From an uncultured Caulobacter sp. (GTDB lineage: Bacteria; Pseudomonadota; Alphaproteobacteria; Caulobacterales; Caulobacteraceae): a stretch of 38,788 nucleotides of DNA. Each line of letters begins with the position of its first letter. The stretch's first letter is position 1. Both the position numbers and the translations under genes were made by a program. The notes under the pieces were generated by a model. The model was not told where the DNA came from, ran no database searches, and saw only the letters and a program-made list of their open reading frames with translations. The stretch lies in the NCBI RefSeq assembly GCF_947036865.1, contig NZ_CAMQSF010000035.1, forward strand, positions 1 to 38,788. Reading direction: 5' to 3'. Below are positions 15,891 to 24,262 of this stretch, one piece after another.

Positions 15891-15916
15891 GAAGCGCTTC
15901 CATGGAAGCGCTTCCA
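15889..15916 (+). promoter_or_regulatory. Two abutting LacI-type operators
   Basis: The 14-bp perfect palindrome TGGAAGCGCTTCCA occurs twice with no spacer (15889-15902 and 15903-15916). The central GCGC with flanking symmetry is typical of LacI/GalR-family sites. The pair lies just downstream of the proposed -10 element and 72 bases before the TBDR start, where a repressor would block initiation or elongation. The adjacent LacI gene product is the obvious binder. Confidence 0.85.
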
Positions 15917-15987
15917 CGGCCGAGTTTGGTCGCGAGACAAGAACGAGAACATCGCCCGCGCGGGGGCGACTTCAGAGGGGAGAGCTT

Positions 15988-18843
15988 ATGCGACATCGCA
16001 TGACGCGCGGGGCGTCCGCGTCCATTCGTACGCTTTACGCCACGGCTTCGGCGGCCGCCATCACCTTGGTGATCGCAGGCCCGGTCCTGGCGCAAGCGAG
16101 CGCACAGACGCCGAAAGCCGACGATGACACGGTCGAGGCCGTGGTCGTGACCGGCATCAAGGCCAGTATCCAGAACTCGATCAACATCAAGAAGAACGAG
16201 ACCTCGATCGTCGAGGCGATCTCGGCCGAGGACATCGGCAAACTGCCAGACGTGTCCATCGCCGAGTCGATCGCGCGCCTGCCGGGCCTTGCCGCCCAGC
16301 GCGTCAACGGCCGCGCCCAGGTCATCTCGATCCGGGGCCTAGCTCCGGATTTCACCACCACGCTGCTCAATGGTCGTCAGCAAGCCAGCTCCGGCGACAA
16401 CCGCGCCGTCGAGTTCGACCAGTATCCGTCGGAACTGCTGTCCAGCGTCGTGATCTACAAGACGCCGGACGCCCAGGTCTCGGGCATGGGCCTGTCGGGC
16501 ACCGCCGATCTTCGCACCGTGCGTCCGCTGGAATATGGCAAGCGCGCCCTGGCCGTGAACCTGCGCGGCGAGAAGACCTCGGGCAAGAAGCTGAACGACG
16601 ACTCCCGCAACACCGGCGGTCGCTTCAGCGTCAGCTACATCAACCAATTCGCCGACGACACGATCGGCGTGGCCCTCGGCTACGCCCACCTGGATTCCCC
16701 GTCGCAGGTGAAGCACTATAAGGCCTACGGATACGAGGCCTTCCCGAACGACGCCACCTCGCCCGACAGCGCCGACGGCGCCCTGATGCTCAACGGCCAA
16801 GAAATCTTCGCCACCTCGCGCAACAACAAGCGCGACGCCGCGATCGGCATCTTTGAGTATCAACCGAACGATCGCGTTCACTCGACGCTCGACGTCTATT
16901 ACTCGACGTTCAAGCAGCAGGAGCGGACGCGCGGCGCTCAGTGGTTCTCCAACCCCTATGCCGACGGGGTCACCTACGCGAACGTGACAACCGCCGACTT
17001 GGGCGGATCGAAGTTCGCCACCGGCGGTACGCTGAACCACGGCGTGCTTCAGCTGCGCAACGACTACAACACCCGCCAGGATCAGCTGTTCTCGGCGGGG
17101 CTGAACAATGAGTTCAAGCTTTCCGACAGGACCAAGTTGGTCGCCGATCTGTCCTATTCGTCGAATAAGCGCAAGGAACAGATCATGGAGACGTACGCCG
17201 GCTATGGCCGCGGCGTCGGCGGCGTCACCCCGGCCACGCCGGATGTGGGCCGCACCTATGACACCATCGGCTTCAAGGTCGCCGACGACGGCTTCTCGCA
17301 ATACGACGAGGGCCTGAACTACGCCGACGCCAGCAAGGTCACCCTGGGCGACCGCGCCCCGTGGGGCGGCTGGGGCCACGACGGGGCCATCCGCTTCCCC
17401 CACGTCAAGGAGGACGTCACCGCGGTCGACGTGCATCTCGAGCACGAGATGGACGGCTTTGTCACAAAGCTCTCGGGCGGCGTGAACTATACCAAGCGCG
17501 ACAAGGGCAAGACCGTTTCGGACAACGACCTGTTCCTGAAGAACGGTCGCCAGCAGGTCTATGTCGACCCGGCCGACCTCGTCTCGCCGACCAATCTCGG
17601 TTTCGCCGGATTCGGCAACGTGCTGAGCGTCAAGATCGGTGACGTCTGGAGGAAATACTACAACTGGGCGCCCATCCTCGACGCCAACTATTACGACAAG
17701 AACTGGGACATCACCGAGCAGGTCACGACCTTCTTCGCCAAGGCCGATTTCCAGACCGGCGCCCTGCACGGCAACCTCGGCGTCCAGGTGGTCAAGCAGA
17801 AGCAGGAGTCGAGCGGCGTCGTGATCAACGGCCTGGCCTCGGGCCAGCCGATCGTCCCGACCAAGATCAACGCCAAGGACGACTACACCGACGTCCTTCC
17901 CAGCATGAACCTGATCTACGACCTGGGCGGCGGCCATCGCCTTCGCTTCGCCCTGTCCAAGACCATGGCCCGTCCGCGGATGGACGACATGCGCGCCAAC
18001 GTGACGCCGGGCTTCAACGGCCTAGTCTGCTCCAGCCAGCCCTGCGGCCCCGGCACGACGGTCAATCCGTGGTCGGCGTCGGGCGGCAACCCGCACCTGA
18101 AGCCCTGGATGGCGAAGGCCGCCGACCTGGCCTACGAGTGGTATGTCAGCCCCGCGACCTATCTGTCCGTGGCCGGCTTCTATAAGAAGCTCGACACCTA
18201 TATCTACCAGCAGTCGGGCACGTTCGACTTCACGGGCATCCCGCTGCCGCCGGGGGCCAATATCCCGGCCGGCACGACGATCAACAACATCGGCCAGATC
18301 ACCCTGCCGGCCAACGGCAACGGCGGCAACGTCAAGGGCGTGGAGTTCAGCGGCGCGGTGGAGCTAGGCCAGTTCGCCGACCTGCTGAAGGGCTTCGGCA
18401 TGCAGGGCAGCCTGTCGCTGACCAAGTCTAACCTGAACCCGACGACCAACACCGATCCCAAGCAGAAGGTCCGCATCCCGGGCCTGTCGGGCACGGTCTA
18501 CAACGTCACGGGCTACTACGAGCGCGGCGGCTTCCAGGCGCGGATCAGCCAGCGCTATCGCTCGGCCTTCAAGGGCGAGGTGGTGCAGCTGTTCGCCACC
18601 CGGGGCTTTACGGAGATCCTCGCCGACAAGCAGGTGGACGCTCAGATCGGCTACACCTTCCAGGACGGTCCGCTGCAGAACCTGGGCATCCTGCTCCAGG
18701 TCAACAACCTGACGGACTCCCCCTACCGCACCCGTCTGGGCCTCGACGGCGGCGGCACGAAGACGCAGAGCGGTGGCTCGCTGCCCGAAACCTACGAGAA
18801 GTACGGCCGACAGTTCCTGTTCGGCGTGAACTATCGGTTCTAG
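15988..18843 (+). CDS. TonB-dependent outer-membrane receptor, Caulobacter/Xanthomonas glycan type
   Basis: The 951-residue product has a signal peptide (positive start, hydrophobic 18-35, cleavage near VLAQA). A TonB box follows at 49-57 (VEAVVVTGI). The plug domain (about 60-190) reads KNETSIVEAISAEDIGKLPDVSIAESIARLPGLAAQRV ... ISIRGLAPDFTTTLLNGRQ, the pattern of the TonB-Xanth-Caul subfamily. The rest is the 22-strand barrel, ending with GVNYRF and a terminal Phe as expected for BAM targeting. It should import a glycan oligosaccharide using TonB energy. AGAGGGGAG precedes ATG 15988. It is the first gene after the tandem operators and probably the first of the operon with the halogenase-like protein, GH3 and GH30. 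Confidence 0.95.
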   Translation: MRHRMTRGASASIRTLYATASAAAITLVIAGPVLAQASAQTPKADDDTVEAVVVTGIKASIQNSINIKKNETSIVEAISAEDIGKLPDVSIAESIARLPGLAAQRVNGRAQVISIRGLAPDFTTTLLNGRQQASSGDNRAVEFDQYPSELLSSVVIYKTPDAQVSGMGLSGTADLRTVRPLEYGKRALAVNLRGEKTSGKKLNDDSRNTGGRFSVSYINQFADDTIGVALGYAHLDSPSQVKHYKAYGYEAFPNDATSPDSADGALMLNGQEIFATSRNNKRDAAIGIFEYQPNDRVHSTLDVYYSTFKQQERTRGAQWFSNPYADGVTYANVTTADLGGSKFATGGTLNHGVLQLRNDYNTRQDQLFSAGLNNEFKLSDRTKLVADLSYSSNKRKEQIMETYAGYGRGVGGVTPATPDVGRTYDTIGFKVADDGFSQYDEGLNYADASKVTLGDRAPWGGWGHDGAIRFPHVKEDVTAVDVHLEHEMDGFVTKLSGGVNYTKRDKGKTVSDNDLFLKNGRQQVYVDPADLVSPTNLGFAGFGNVLSVKIGDVWRKYYNWAPILDANYYDKNWDITEQVTTFFAKADFQTGALHGNLGVQVVKQKQESSGVVINGLASGQPIVPTKINAKDDYTDVLPSMNLIYDLGGGHRLRFALSKTMARPRMDDMRANVTPGFNGLVCSSQPCGPGTTVNPWSASGGNPHLKPWMAKAADLAYEWYVSPATYLSVAGFYKKLDTYIYQQSGTFDFTGIPLPPGANIPAGTTINNIGQITLPANGNGGNVKGVEFSGAVELGQFADLLKGFGMQGSLSLTKSNLNPTTNTDPKQKVRIPGLSGTVYNVTGYYERGGFQARISQRYRSAFKGEVVQLFATRGFTEILADKQVDAQIGYTFQDGPLQNLGILLQVNNLTDSPYRTRLGLDGGGTKTQSGGSLPETYEKYGRQFLFGVNYRF

Positions 18844-18853
18844 GCAGGAGGCC

Positions 18854-18930
18854 GGGCCCGCCGCGCTCCCCAGCGGTCGGGCTCGCCAGGCAAGAACCCA
18901 TCGGAGGCGGGGTCGCCGGACGGCGGCCCC
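18854..18930 (+). terminator. Two consecutive hairpins between TBDR and halogenase-like gene
   Basis: The first hairpin pairs GCCCG/CGGGC and CCGC/GCGG (18856-18882, one bulged T). The second pairs GGGGTCGC with GCGGCCCC (18909-18930, one G-U pair) and is followed by GACCTTTCG. Neither has a real T run. They could reduce read-through or stabilise the upstream mRNA, so that the receptor is made in excess over the enzymes (inference). Confidence 0.5.
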
Positions 18931-18960
18931 GACCTTTCGATCTCAACGGGAGGCGGGTGG

Positions 18961-20490
18961 TTGCAACCGCTCAACAAGATACTGATCGCCGGCGGCGGCT
19001 CGGCCGGTTGGATGGCGGCGGCGCTGTGCGCGCGCCTGTTTCAGGGCCTCTACGAAATCGTCCTGATCGAGTCCGAGCAGATCGGCACGGTCGGGGTAGG
19101 GGAGGCCACCATCCCCGCGATCAAGAAATTCAACGAGCTTCTGGGCCTCGACGAGGACGACTTCCTGCGCAAGACGCAGGGCTCGTTCAAGCTCGGGATC
19201 GAATTTCGCAACTGGTATCGTCAAGGCGAAAGCTACCTGCACGGCTTCGGCGTGCTGGGCCAGGACCTCGGCTGGCTGCGAGTCCACCAATACTGGCTGC
19301 GCATGCGCGAGCTGGGCCAGGCGCCGGCGTTCGACGACCTGTCGATCAACAATGCGATGGCCCGCGCCGCCAAGTTCATGCGGGCTCGGGCCGAGATGAG
19401 CGAGTCGCCGATCGGCCATATCGCCCACGCCTTCCACTTCGACGCCGGCCTCTACGCCAAGCACCTGTCGACCTATGCCCAGGCGCGCGGCGTCCAGCGG
19501 CGCGAGGGCAAGATCGTCGACGTGACCCTGCGGCCCGAGGACGGCTTCGTACAATCCGTCACGATGGACGACGGCGAGGTGATCGCGGCCGACCTGTTCG
19601 TCGACTGCTCCGGCTTCCGGGGCCTGATCATCGAGCAGGCCCTGAAGACCGGCTACGAGGACTGGACCCACTGGCTGCCGGCCGACCGGGCCATCGCCGT
19701 GCCGACCGAGCGCTCGGCGCATTTCACGCCCTATACCCGCTCGACCGCCCATGGGGCCGGCTGGCAGTGGCGCATTCCGCTGCAGCACCGCACCGGCAAT
19801 GGCCACGTCTATTCCAGCCAGTACATCGACGACGACGAGGCCGAGCGCGTCCTGCTGGCCAATCTGGACGGCGCGCCACGCGCCAACCCGATGCGGCTGC
19901 GTTTCACCACCGGCAAGCGCAAGAAGATCTGGAACAAGAACTGCGTCTCGATCGGCTTGGCCAGCGGCTTCATGGAACCCCTGGAGTCGACCAGCCTGCA
20001 CCTGATCCAGTCGGCGGTGATCCGCATGGTCCGACTGCTGCCGGACGGCGGCTTCGACCCGGCCAATATCGACGAGTTCAACCGCCAGACCGACTTCGAA
20101 TACGAGCGCATCCGCGACTTCATCATCCTGCACTACAAGGCCACCGCGCGCGACGATACGCCGTTCTGGCGCTACTGCCGCGACATGGAGGTCCCGGCGA
20201 CCTTGCAGCGGAAGATCGACCTCTTCCGCGCCAATGGGCGGGTGTTCCGCGAGGACGACGAGCTCTTCACCGAGGAGAGCTGGATTCAGGTCTTCCTGGG
20301 CCAGGGCGTGATCCCGCGGGCCTACGACCCGCTGGTCCGCGTCCATTCTGACGAGGCCATCGCGGCGCACCTTGGCGACATCCGCACCGTGATCGGCAAG
20401 TGCCTGGCCGTGATGCCGAGCCATGCCGAGTTCGTGGCCAAGACCTGCCAGGCCCCGCCGCTGCCGTCTCCCCTCGTCCAGACCGCCTGA
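18961..20490 (+). CDS. FAD-dependent tryptophan-halogenase family protein
   Basis: The start is TTG 18961 with GGGAGG seven bases upstream; the frame has no better start. The 509-residue product begins with the FAD-binding GGGSAGWMAA (11-20). It retains the halogenase hallmarks: WQWRIP (268-273, the WxWxIP motif), Lys77 in QGSFKLGIEF at the position of the catalytic Lys, and Glu342 in MEPLESTSLHLIQ at the position of the conserved Glu. Such genes recur beside TBDRs for glycans in Caulobacter and Xanthomonas, where no halogenated product is known, so its reaction here is uncertain. It has no signal peptide and is cytoplasmic. Its stop overlaps an ATG at 20490 in the next frame. Confidence 0.9.
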   Translation: MQPLNKILIAGGGSAGWMAAALCARLFQGLYEIVLIESEQIGTVGVGEATIPAIKKFNELLGLDEDDFLRKTQGSFKLGIEFRNWYRQGESYLHGFGVLGQDLGWLRVHQYWLRMRELGQAPAFDDLSINNAMARAAKFMRARAEMSESPIGHIAHAFHFDAGLYAKHLSTYAQARGVQRREGKIVDVTLRPEDGFVQSVTMDDGEVIAADLFVDCSGFRGLIIEQALKTGYEDWTHWLPADRAIAVPTERSAHFTPYTRSTAHGAGWQWRIPLQHRTGNGHVYSSQYIDDDEAERVLLANLDGAPRANPMRLRFTTGKRKKIWNKNCVSIGLASGFMEPLESTSLHLIQSAVIRMVRLLPDGGFDPANIDEFNRQTDFEYERIRDFIILHYKATARDDTPFWRYCRDMEVPATLQRKIDLFRANGRVFREDDELFTEESWIQVFLGQGVIPRAYDPLVRVHSDEAIAAHLGDIRTVIGKCLAVMPSHAEFVAKTCQAPPLPSPLVQTA

Positions 20491-20510
20491 TGTTCACACG
20501 GAGTAACGCC

Positions 20511-22799
20511 ATGACGACCGCCGCCCAGCCTTCATCCGCTCTGCGGATCCTGTGCCGGACTACCGCCGCCGTGGCGTTGCTTTCGCTGTCTTCGGTTTCG
20601 GGGGCGATCGCTCAGGTCATGCCGACCAAGGACAGCGCTCCGCTGGCCCCCCGGCCCAACGATCCCGCCTGGGTCCGCGCCGACGCCCTCGTCAAGCGGA
20701 TGACGATGGACGAGAAGATCCAGTACCTGCACGGCCTCTTCCCGCCGAACACCAAGCCGGCCCCGGCCGACATGATCCCTTCGGCCGGCTACGTGCCGGG
20801 CGTGCCGCGCCTGAAGATCCCGACCCTGCGCGAGAGCGACGCCAGCCTCGGCGTGGCCAACCAGGTCGAGCAGCGCAAGGGCGACGTCGCCACCGCCCTG
20901 CCGTCGGGCCTGGCCCTGGCCTCGACCTTCGAGCCCAAGCTGGCCTATGCCGGCGGCGCGATGATCGGCGCCGAGGCCCGCGCCAAGACCTTCAATGTCC
21001 TGCTGGCCGGCGGCGTCAACCTGACCCGCGACCCGTGGGCCGGCCGCAACTTCGAATATCTGGGCGAGGACCCGCTGCTGGCCGGCGAGATGGCCGGCGA
21101 GCAGATCAAGGGCGTGCAGTCCAACCACATCGTCTCGACGATCAAGCACTTCGCCCTGAACGCCCAGGAAACGGGCCGCCACGTGATGGACGCCCAGATC
21201 GGCGAGGCCGACCTGCGGGAAAGCGACCTGCTGGCCTTTCAGATCGCCATCGAGAAGGCCAATCCGGCCTCGGTCATGTGCGCCTACAACAAGGTCAATG
21301 GCGACTGGGCCTGCCAGAACGACGTCCTGCTGAACAAGGTGCTCAAGCGCGACTGGAACTATCCGGGCTGGGTCATGTCGGACTGGGGCGCGGTGCACAG
21401 CACGGTGAAGGCCTCGCTGGCCGGCCTGGACCAGCAGTCCGGGCAGGAACTGGACACCCAAATCTTCTTCGGCGACGACCTGAAGGCCGCCGTGGCCAAG
21501 GGCGAGGTCAGCCAGGCCCGGGTCGACGACATGGTTCGCCGCATCCTGCACGGGGTCATCACCTCGGGCCTGATGGACAATCCGACTCCGACGACCGCCC
21601 AGCCGATCGACTACGACGCTCACGCCAAGGTCGCCCAGGCCGTGGCCGAGCGCGGCTCGGTGCTGCTGAAGAACGAAGGGAACCTGCTGCCTTTGGCCAA
21701 GACGGCCAAGAAGATCGTGCTCATCGGCGCCCATGCCGATGTCGGCGTGCTGTCGGGCGGCGGCTCGTCCCAGGTCCGCTCGGTCGGCGGCGCGCCTGTC
21801 GAGATCCCGCTGAACGGCGGCGAGGCCGCCTCGTTCGTCCGCGTCACCTGGCACGCCTCCTCGCCGCTGGAGGCGATCAAGGCCGCCGCGCCGGGCGCCC
21901 TGGTCGTCTATGTGGACGGCAAGGACCCAGCGGCGGCGGCCGCCGCGGCCAAGGACGCCGACGTCGCGATCGTCTTCGCCTGGCACTGGCAGACCGAGGC
22001 GCAGGACGCGCCTTCGATCGCCCTGCCCGACAATCAGGACGCCCTGATCGACGCCGTCGCCGCCGCCAACAAGAACGCGATCGTCGTGCTGGAGACCGGC
22101 GGTCCGGTGCTGATGCCGTGGCTCGACCGCGTCGGGGCGGTGCTGCAGGCCTGGTATCCGGGTCAGCGCGGCGGCCAAGCGATCGCCCGCCTGCTGTTTG
22201 GCGAGGTCAATCCGTCCGGCCGCCTGGCCATGACCTTCCCGAGATCCGCCGATCAAGCCCCGCGCGCCAGCGCGCCCGGCTTCGCCGAGCAGGCCGCCAT
22301 CGACGACGCCCGCCGCGCGGGCCAGCAGGCTGGGCCCATCAAGGCCTTCGCGGTGAAGTATGTCGAGGGCGCGGCGGTCGGCTACCGCTGGTACGCCCAG
22401 GAAGGGCGGCAGCCGCTCTACCCGTTCGGCTACGGCCTCTCCTACACGTCGTTCGCCTACAAGAACCTCAAGATCGAGGACGCGGCGGGCTTGAAGGTCA
22501 GTTTCGATGTCACCAACACCGGCAAGATCGCCGGCGCCGACACGCCCCAACTCTATGTCAGGGCGGGCAAGCGCAAGCCCATGCTCCGCCTGGCCGGCTT
22601 CCAGAAGGTCGACCTCGCCCCCGGCCAGACCCAGCGCGTCACCCTGATGGTCGAGCCGCGGATCCTGGCCGACTACGATGTCGGAAGGCCAGGCTGGGCG
22701 ATCGCGGCGGGGGACTATCCGCTATATGTCGGCCGCAACGCCGGCGAGCCGCTCCTGACGGGCCGGGCCCATCTGAAAGCCTGGTCGAGGAAGCCCTGA
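20511..22799 (+). CDS. Secreted beta-glucosidase, glycoside hydrolase family 3
   Basis: ATG 20511 is preferred over 20490 because GGAG lies six bases upstream; the product is then 762 residues. It has a signal peptide (hydrophobic about 17-32, cleavage near GAIAQ). GH3 N-terminal domain motifs include RDPWAGRNFEYLGEDPLLAGEM, IKHFALNAQETGRH and the nucleophile Asp291 in GWVMSDWGAVHS. The GH3 C-terminal domain follows (about 380-610; VLLKNEGNLLPL, VVLETGGPVLMPW, YPGQRGGQAIARLLFGEVNPSGRL). A fibronectin-III-like domain ends the protein (FGYGLSYTSFAYKNL to GDYPLYVG). It should release glucose from non-reducing ends of beta-linked oligosaccharides in the periplasm. It overlaps GH30 by one codon. 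Confidence 0.95.
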   Translation: MTTAAQPSSALRILCRTTAAVALLSLSSVSGAIAQVMPTKDSAPLAPRPNDPAWVRADALVKRMTMDEKIQYLHGLFPPNTKPAPADMIPSAGYVPGVPRLKIPTLRESDASLGVANQVEQRKGDVATALPSGLALASTFEPKLAYAGGAMIGAEARAKTFNVLLAGGVNLTRDPWAGRNFEYLGEDPLLAGEMAGEQIKGVQSNHIVSTIKHFALNAQETGRHVMDAQIGEADLRESDLLAFQIAIEKANPASVMCAYNKVNGDWACQNDVLLNKVLKRDWNYPGWVMSDWGAVHSTVKASLAGLDQQSGQELDTQIFFGDDLKAAVAKGEVSQARVDDMVRRILHGVITSGLMDNPTPTTAQPIDYDAHAKVAQAVAERGSVLLKNEGNLLPLAKTAKKIVLIGAHADVGVLSGGGSSQVRSVGGAPVEIPLNGGEAASFVRVTWHASSPLEAIKAAAPGALVVYVDGKDPAAAAAAAKDADVAIVFAWHWQTEAQDAPSIALPDNQDALIDAVAAANKNAIVVLETGGPVLMPWLDRVGAVLQAWYPGQRGGQAIARLLFGEVNPSGRLAMTFPRSADQAPRASAPGFAEQAAIDDARRAGQQAGPIKAFAVKYVEGAAVGYRWYAQEGRQPLYPFGYGLSYTSFAYKNLKIEDAAGLKVSFDVTNTGKIAGADTPQLYVRAGKRKPMLRLAGFQKVDLAPGQTQRVTLMVEPRILADYDVGRPGWAIAAGDYPLYVGRNAGEPLLTGRAHLKAWSRKP

Positions 22800-24202
22800 T
22801 GCGCACGCTCTGCACCGCCGTCGCCGCGCTCGCGCTGGCCTTCCCCGCCGCCGCCGCGCCCAAGCTGCAAGCCTGGGTGACCACCGGCGACAAAAGCCAG
22901 CTCCTAGCGGCCCAGCCGCCGTCCAGCGCGGTGTCGGCCAAGGCCGTGGACGGCCTTCCGCTGATCACGGTCGACCCCAAGGAGCGCCATCAGTCGATCG
23001 TCGGGTTCGGCGCGGCGATCACCGACGCCTCGGCCTGGCTGATCCAGAACAAGATGACCCCGGCGCGGCGCGACGCCCTGCTGCGCGAGCTGTTCGGGCG
23101 CGGCAAGGGCGGGCTGGGCTTCAGCTTCACCCGCGTCACGATCGGCGCATCGGACTTTTCGCTGGATCACTACAGCCTGGACGAAACGCCCAACGGCGCG
23201 GCGGATCCGGAACTGGAGCGGTTCTCGCTCGCGAGGCCGGAACAGTATGTCTTCCCGACGGTCCGCGCCGCGTTGAAGATCAACCCCGCCCTCAAGGTCA
23301 TGCACTCCCCCTGGAGCGCGCCGGCCTGGATGAAGACCAACGGCTCGCTGATCCAGGGCGAACTGAAGTCCGAGGCCTATCCCGTCTATGCCGAGTTCTT
23401 CGCGCGCTACATCAAGGGGGCGGCCAGGCTTGGCGTGCCGACCGACTATCTGAGCATCCAGAACGAGCCGGATTTCGAGCCGGACAGCTATCCCGGAATG
23501 CGCTGGAAGCCCGCGGGGCGCGCGCGCTTCTTCGGCGAGAACCTGGCGCCGGTGTTCCAGCGCGAGAAGATCACGACCAAGGTCCTCGATTGGGACCACA
23601 ACTGGGACCACCCCGAGCAGCCGATGGCGGTGCTGGCCGATCCCAAGGCCAACGCCTTCCTCGCGGGCGTGGCGTGGCATTGCTACAAGGGCGATGTCGC
23701 GGCCCAGGCGCCGGTGACCGCGGCGCATCCGGACAAGGAGATTTTCCTGACCGAGTGCTCGGGCGGTCAATGGGCCCCGAAGTTCGACGACAGCTTCTCC
23801 TGGATGGTCGAGAACCTGATCATAGGTTCGACGCGCGGCGGCTCGCGCGGCGTCCTGATGTGGAACCTGGCGCTGGACGAGAAGTTCGGGCCGCACAAGG
23901 GCGGCTGTAGCGACTGCCGGCCGGTGGTAACGATCGACAGCCAGACCGGCGCCGTCACCCGGACCCAGGAATACTACGCGTTCGGCCACGCCAGCCGGTT
24001 CGTGAAGCCGGGCGCGACGCGGATCGGCTCGCCGGCCAAGATCGGCGGGCTGCGCACCGTGGCGTTCGAGAACCCCGATGGCGGTCGGGCGCTCCTGGTG
24101 TTGAACACCGACCAGGCCGCGGCGCGTTTCGCGATCTTCGACGGCGTCCATCGCTTCGAGGCGACCCTGCCCCCGCGCTCGGCCGGCACCTTCGTCTGGT
24201 AG
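22799..24202 (+). CDS. Secreted glycoside hydrolase family 30 (glucosylceramidase/beta-1,6-glucanase type)
   Basis: ATG 22799 overlaps the GH3 stop as TGATG, giving 467 residues. The signal peptide is MRTLCTAVAALALAFPAAAAP. The (beta/alpha)8 barrel spans about 50-395, with HQSIVGFGAAITDASAW at its start, a PWSAPAWMKTNGSL loop, the acid/base Glu223 in LSIQNEPDFE and the nucleophile Glu319 in IFLTECSGG. The GH30 beta domain follows to the end (ASRFVKPGATRIGS ... LPPRSAGTFVW). Family members hydrolyse glucosylceramide or beta-1,6-glucan. With GH3 and a TBDR next to it, beta-1,6-linked glucan is the more likely substrate (inference). Confidence 0.93.
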   Translation: MRTLCTAVAALALAFPAAAAPKLQAWVTTGDKSQLLAAQPPSSAVSAKAVDGLPLITVDPKERHQSIVGFGAAITDASAWLIQNKMTPARRDALLRELFGRGKGGLGFSFTRVTIGASDFSLDHYSLDETPNGAADPELERFSLARPEQYVFPTVRAALKINPALKVMHSPWSAPAWMKTNGSLIQGELKSEAYPVYAEFFARYIKGAARLGVPTDYLSIQNEPDFEPDSYPGMRWKPAGRARFFGENLAPVFQREKITTKVLDWDHNWDHPEQPMAVLADPKANAFLAGVAWHCYKGDVAAQAPVTAAHPDKEIFLTECSGGQWAPKFDDSFSWMVENLIIGSTRGGSRGVLMWNLALDEKFGPHKGGCSDCRPVVTIDSQTGAVTRTQEYYAFGHASRFVKPGATRIGSPAKIGGLRTVAFENPDGGRALLVLNTDQAAARFAIFDGVHRFEATLPPRSAGTFVW

Positions 24203-24228
24203 GAGCATTCCTCCCCAAGAGGCGGCCT

Positions 24229-24250
24229 GCCGACGGCGACGCTCGTCGGC
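24229..24250. terminator. Weak hairpin between convergent GH30 and M19 genes
   Basis: GCCGACG and CGTCGGC form a 7-bp stem with an 8-base loop in the 60-base gap between the two convergent stop codons. No T run follows on either strand, so function as a terminator is only likely by position. Confidence 0.4.
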
Positions 24251-24262
24251 CTGGCCAAGATC

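Noticed and set aside
20552..22798. Upstream part of the long frame that contains GH30
   Set aside because: This 749-codon extension lies out of frame on GH3; GH30 starts at 22799 with its own signal peptide, so it is not a fusion.
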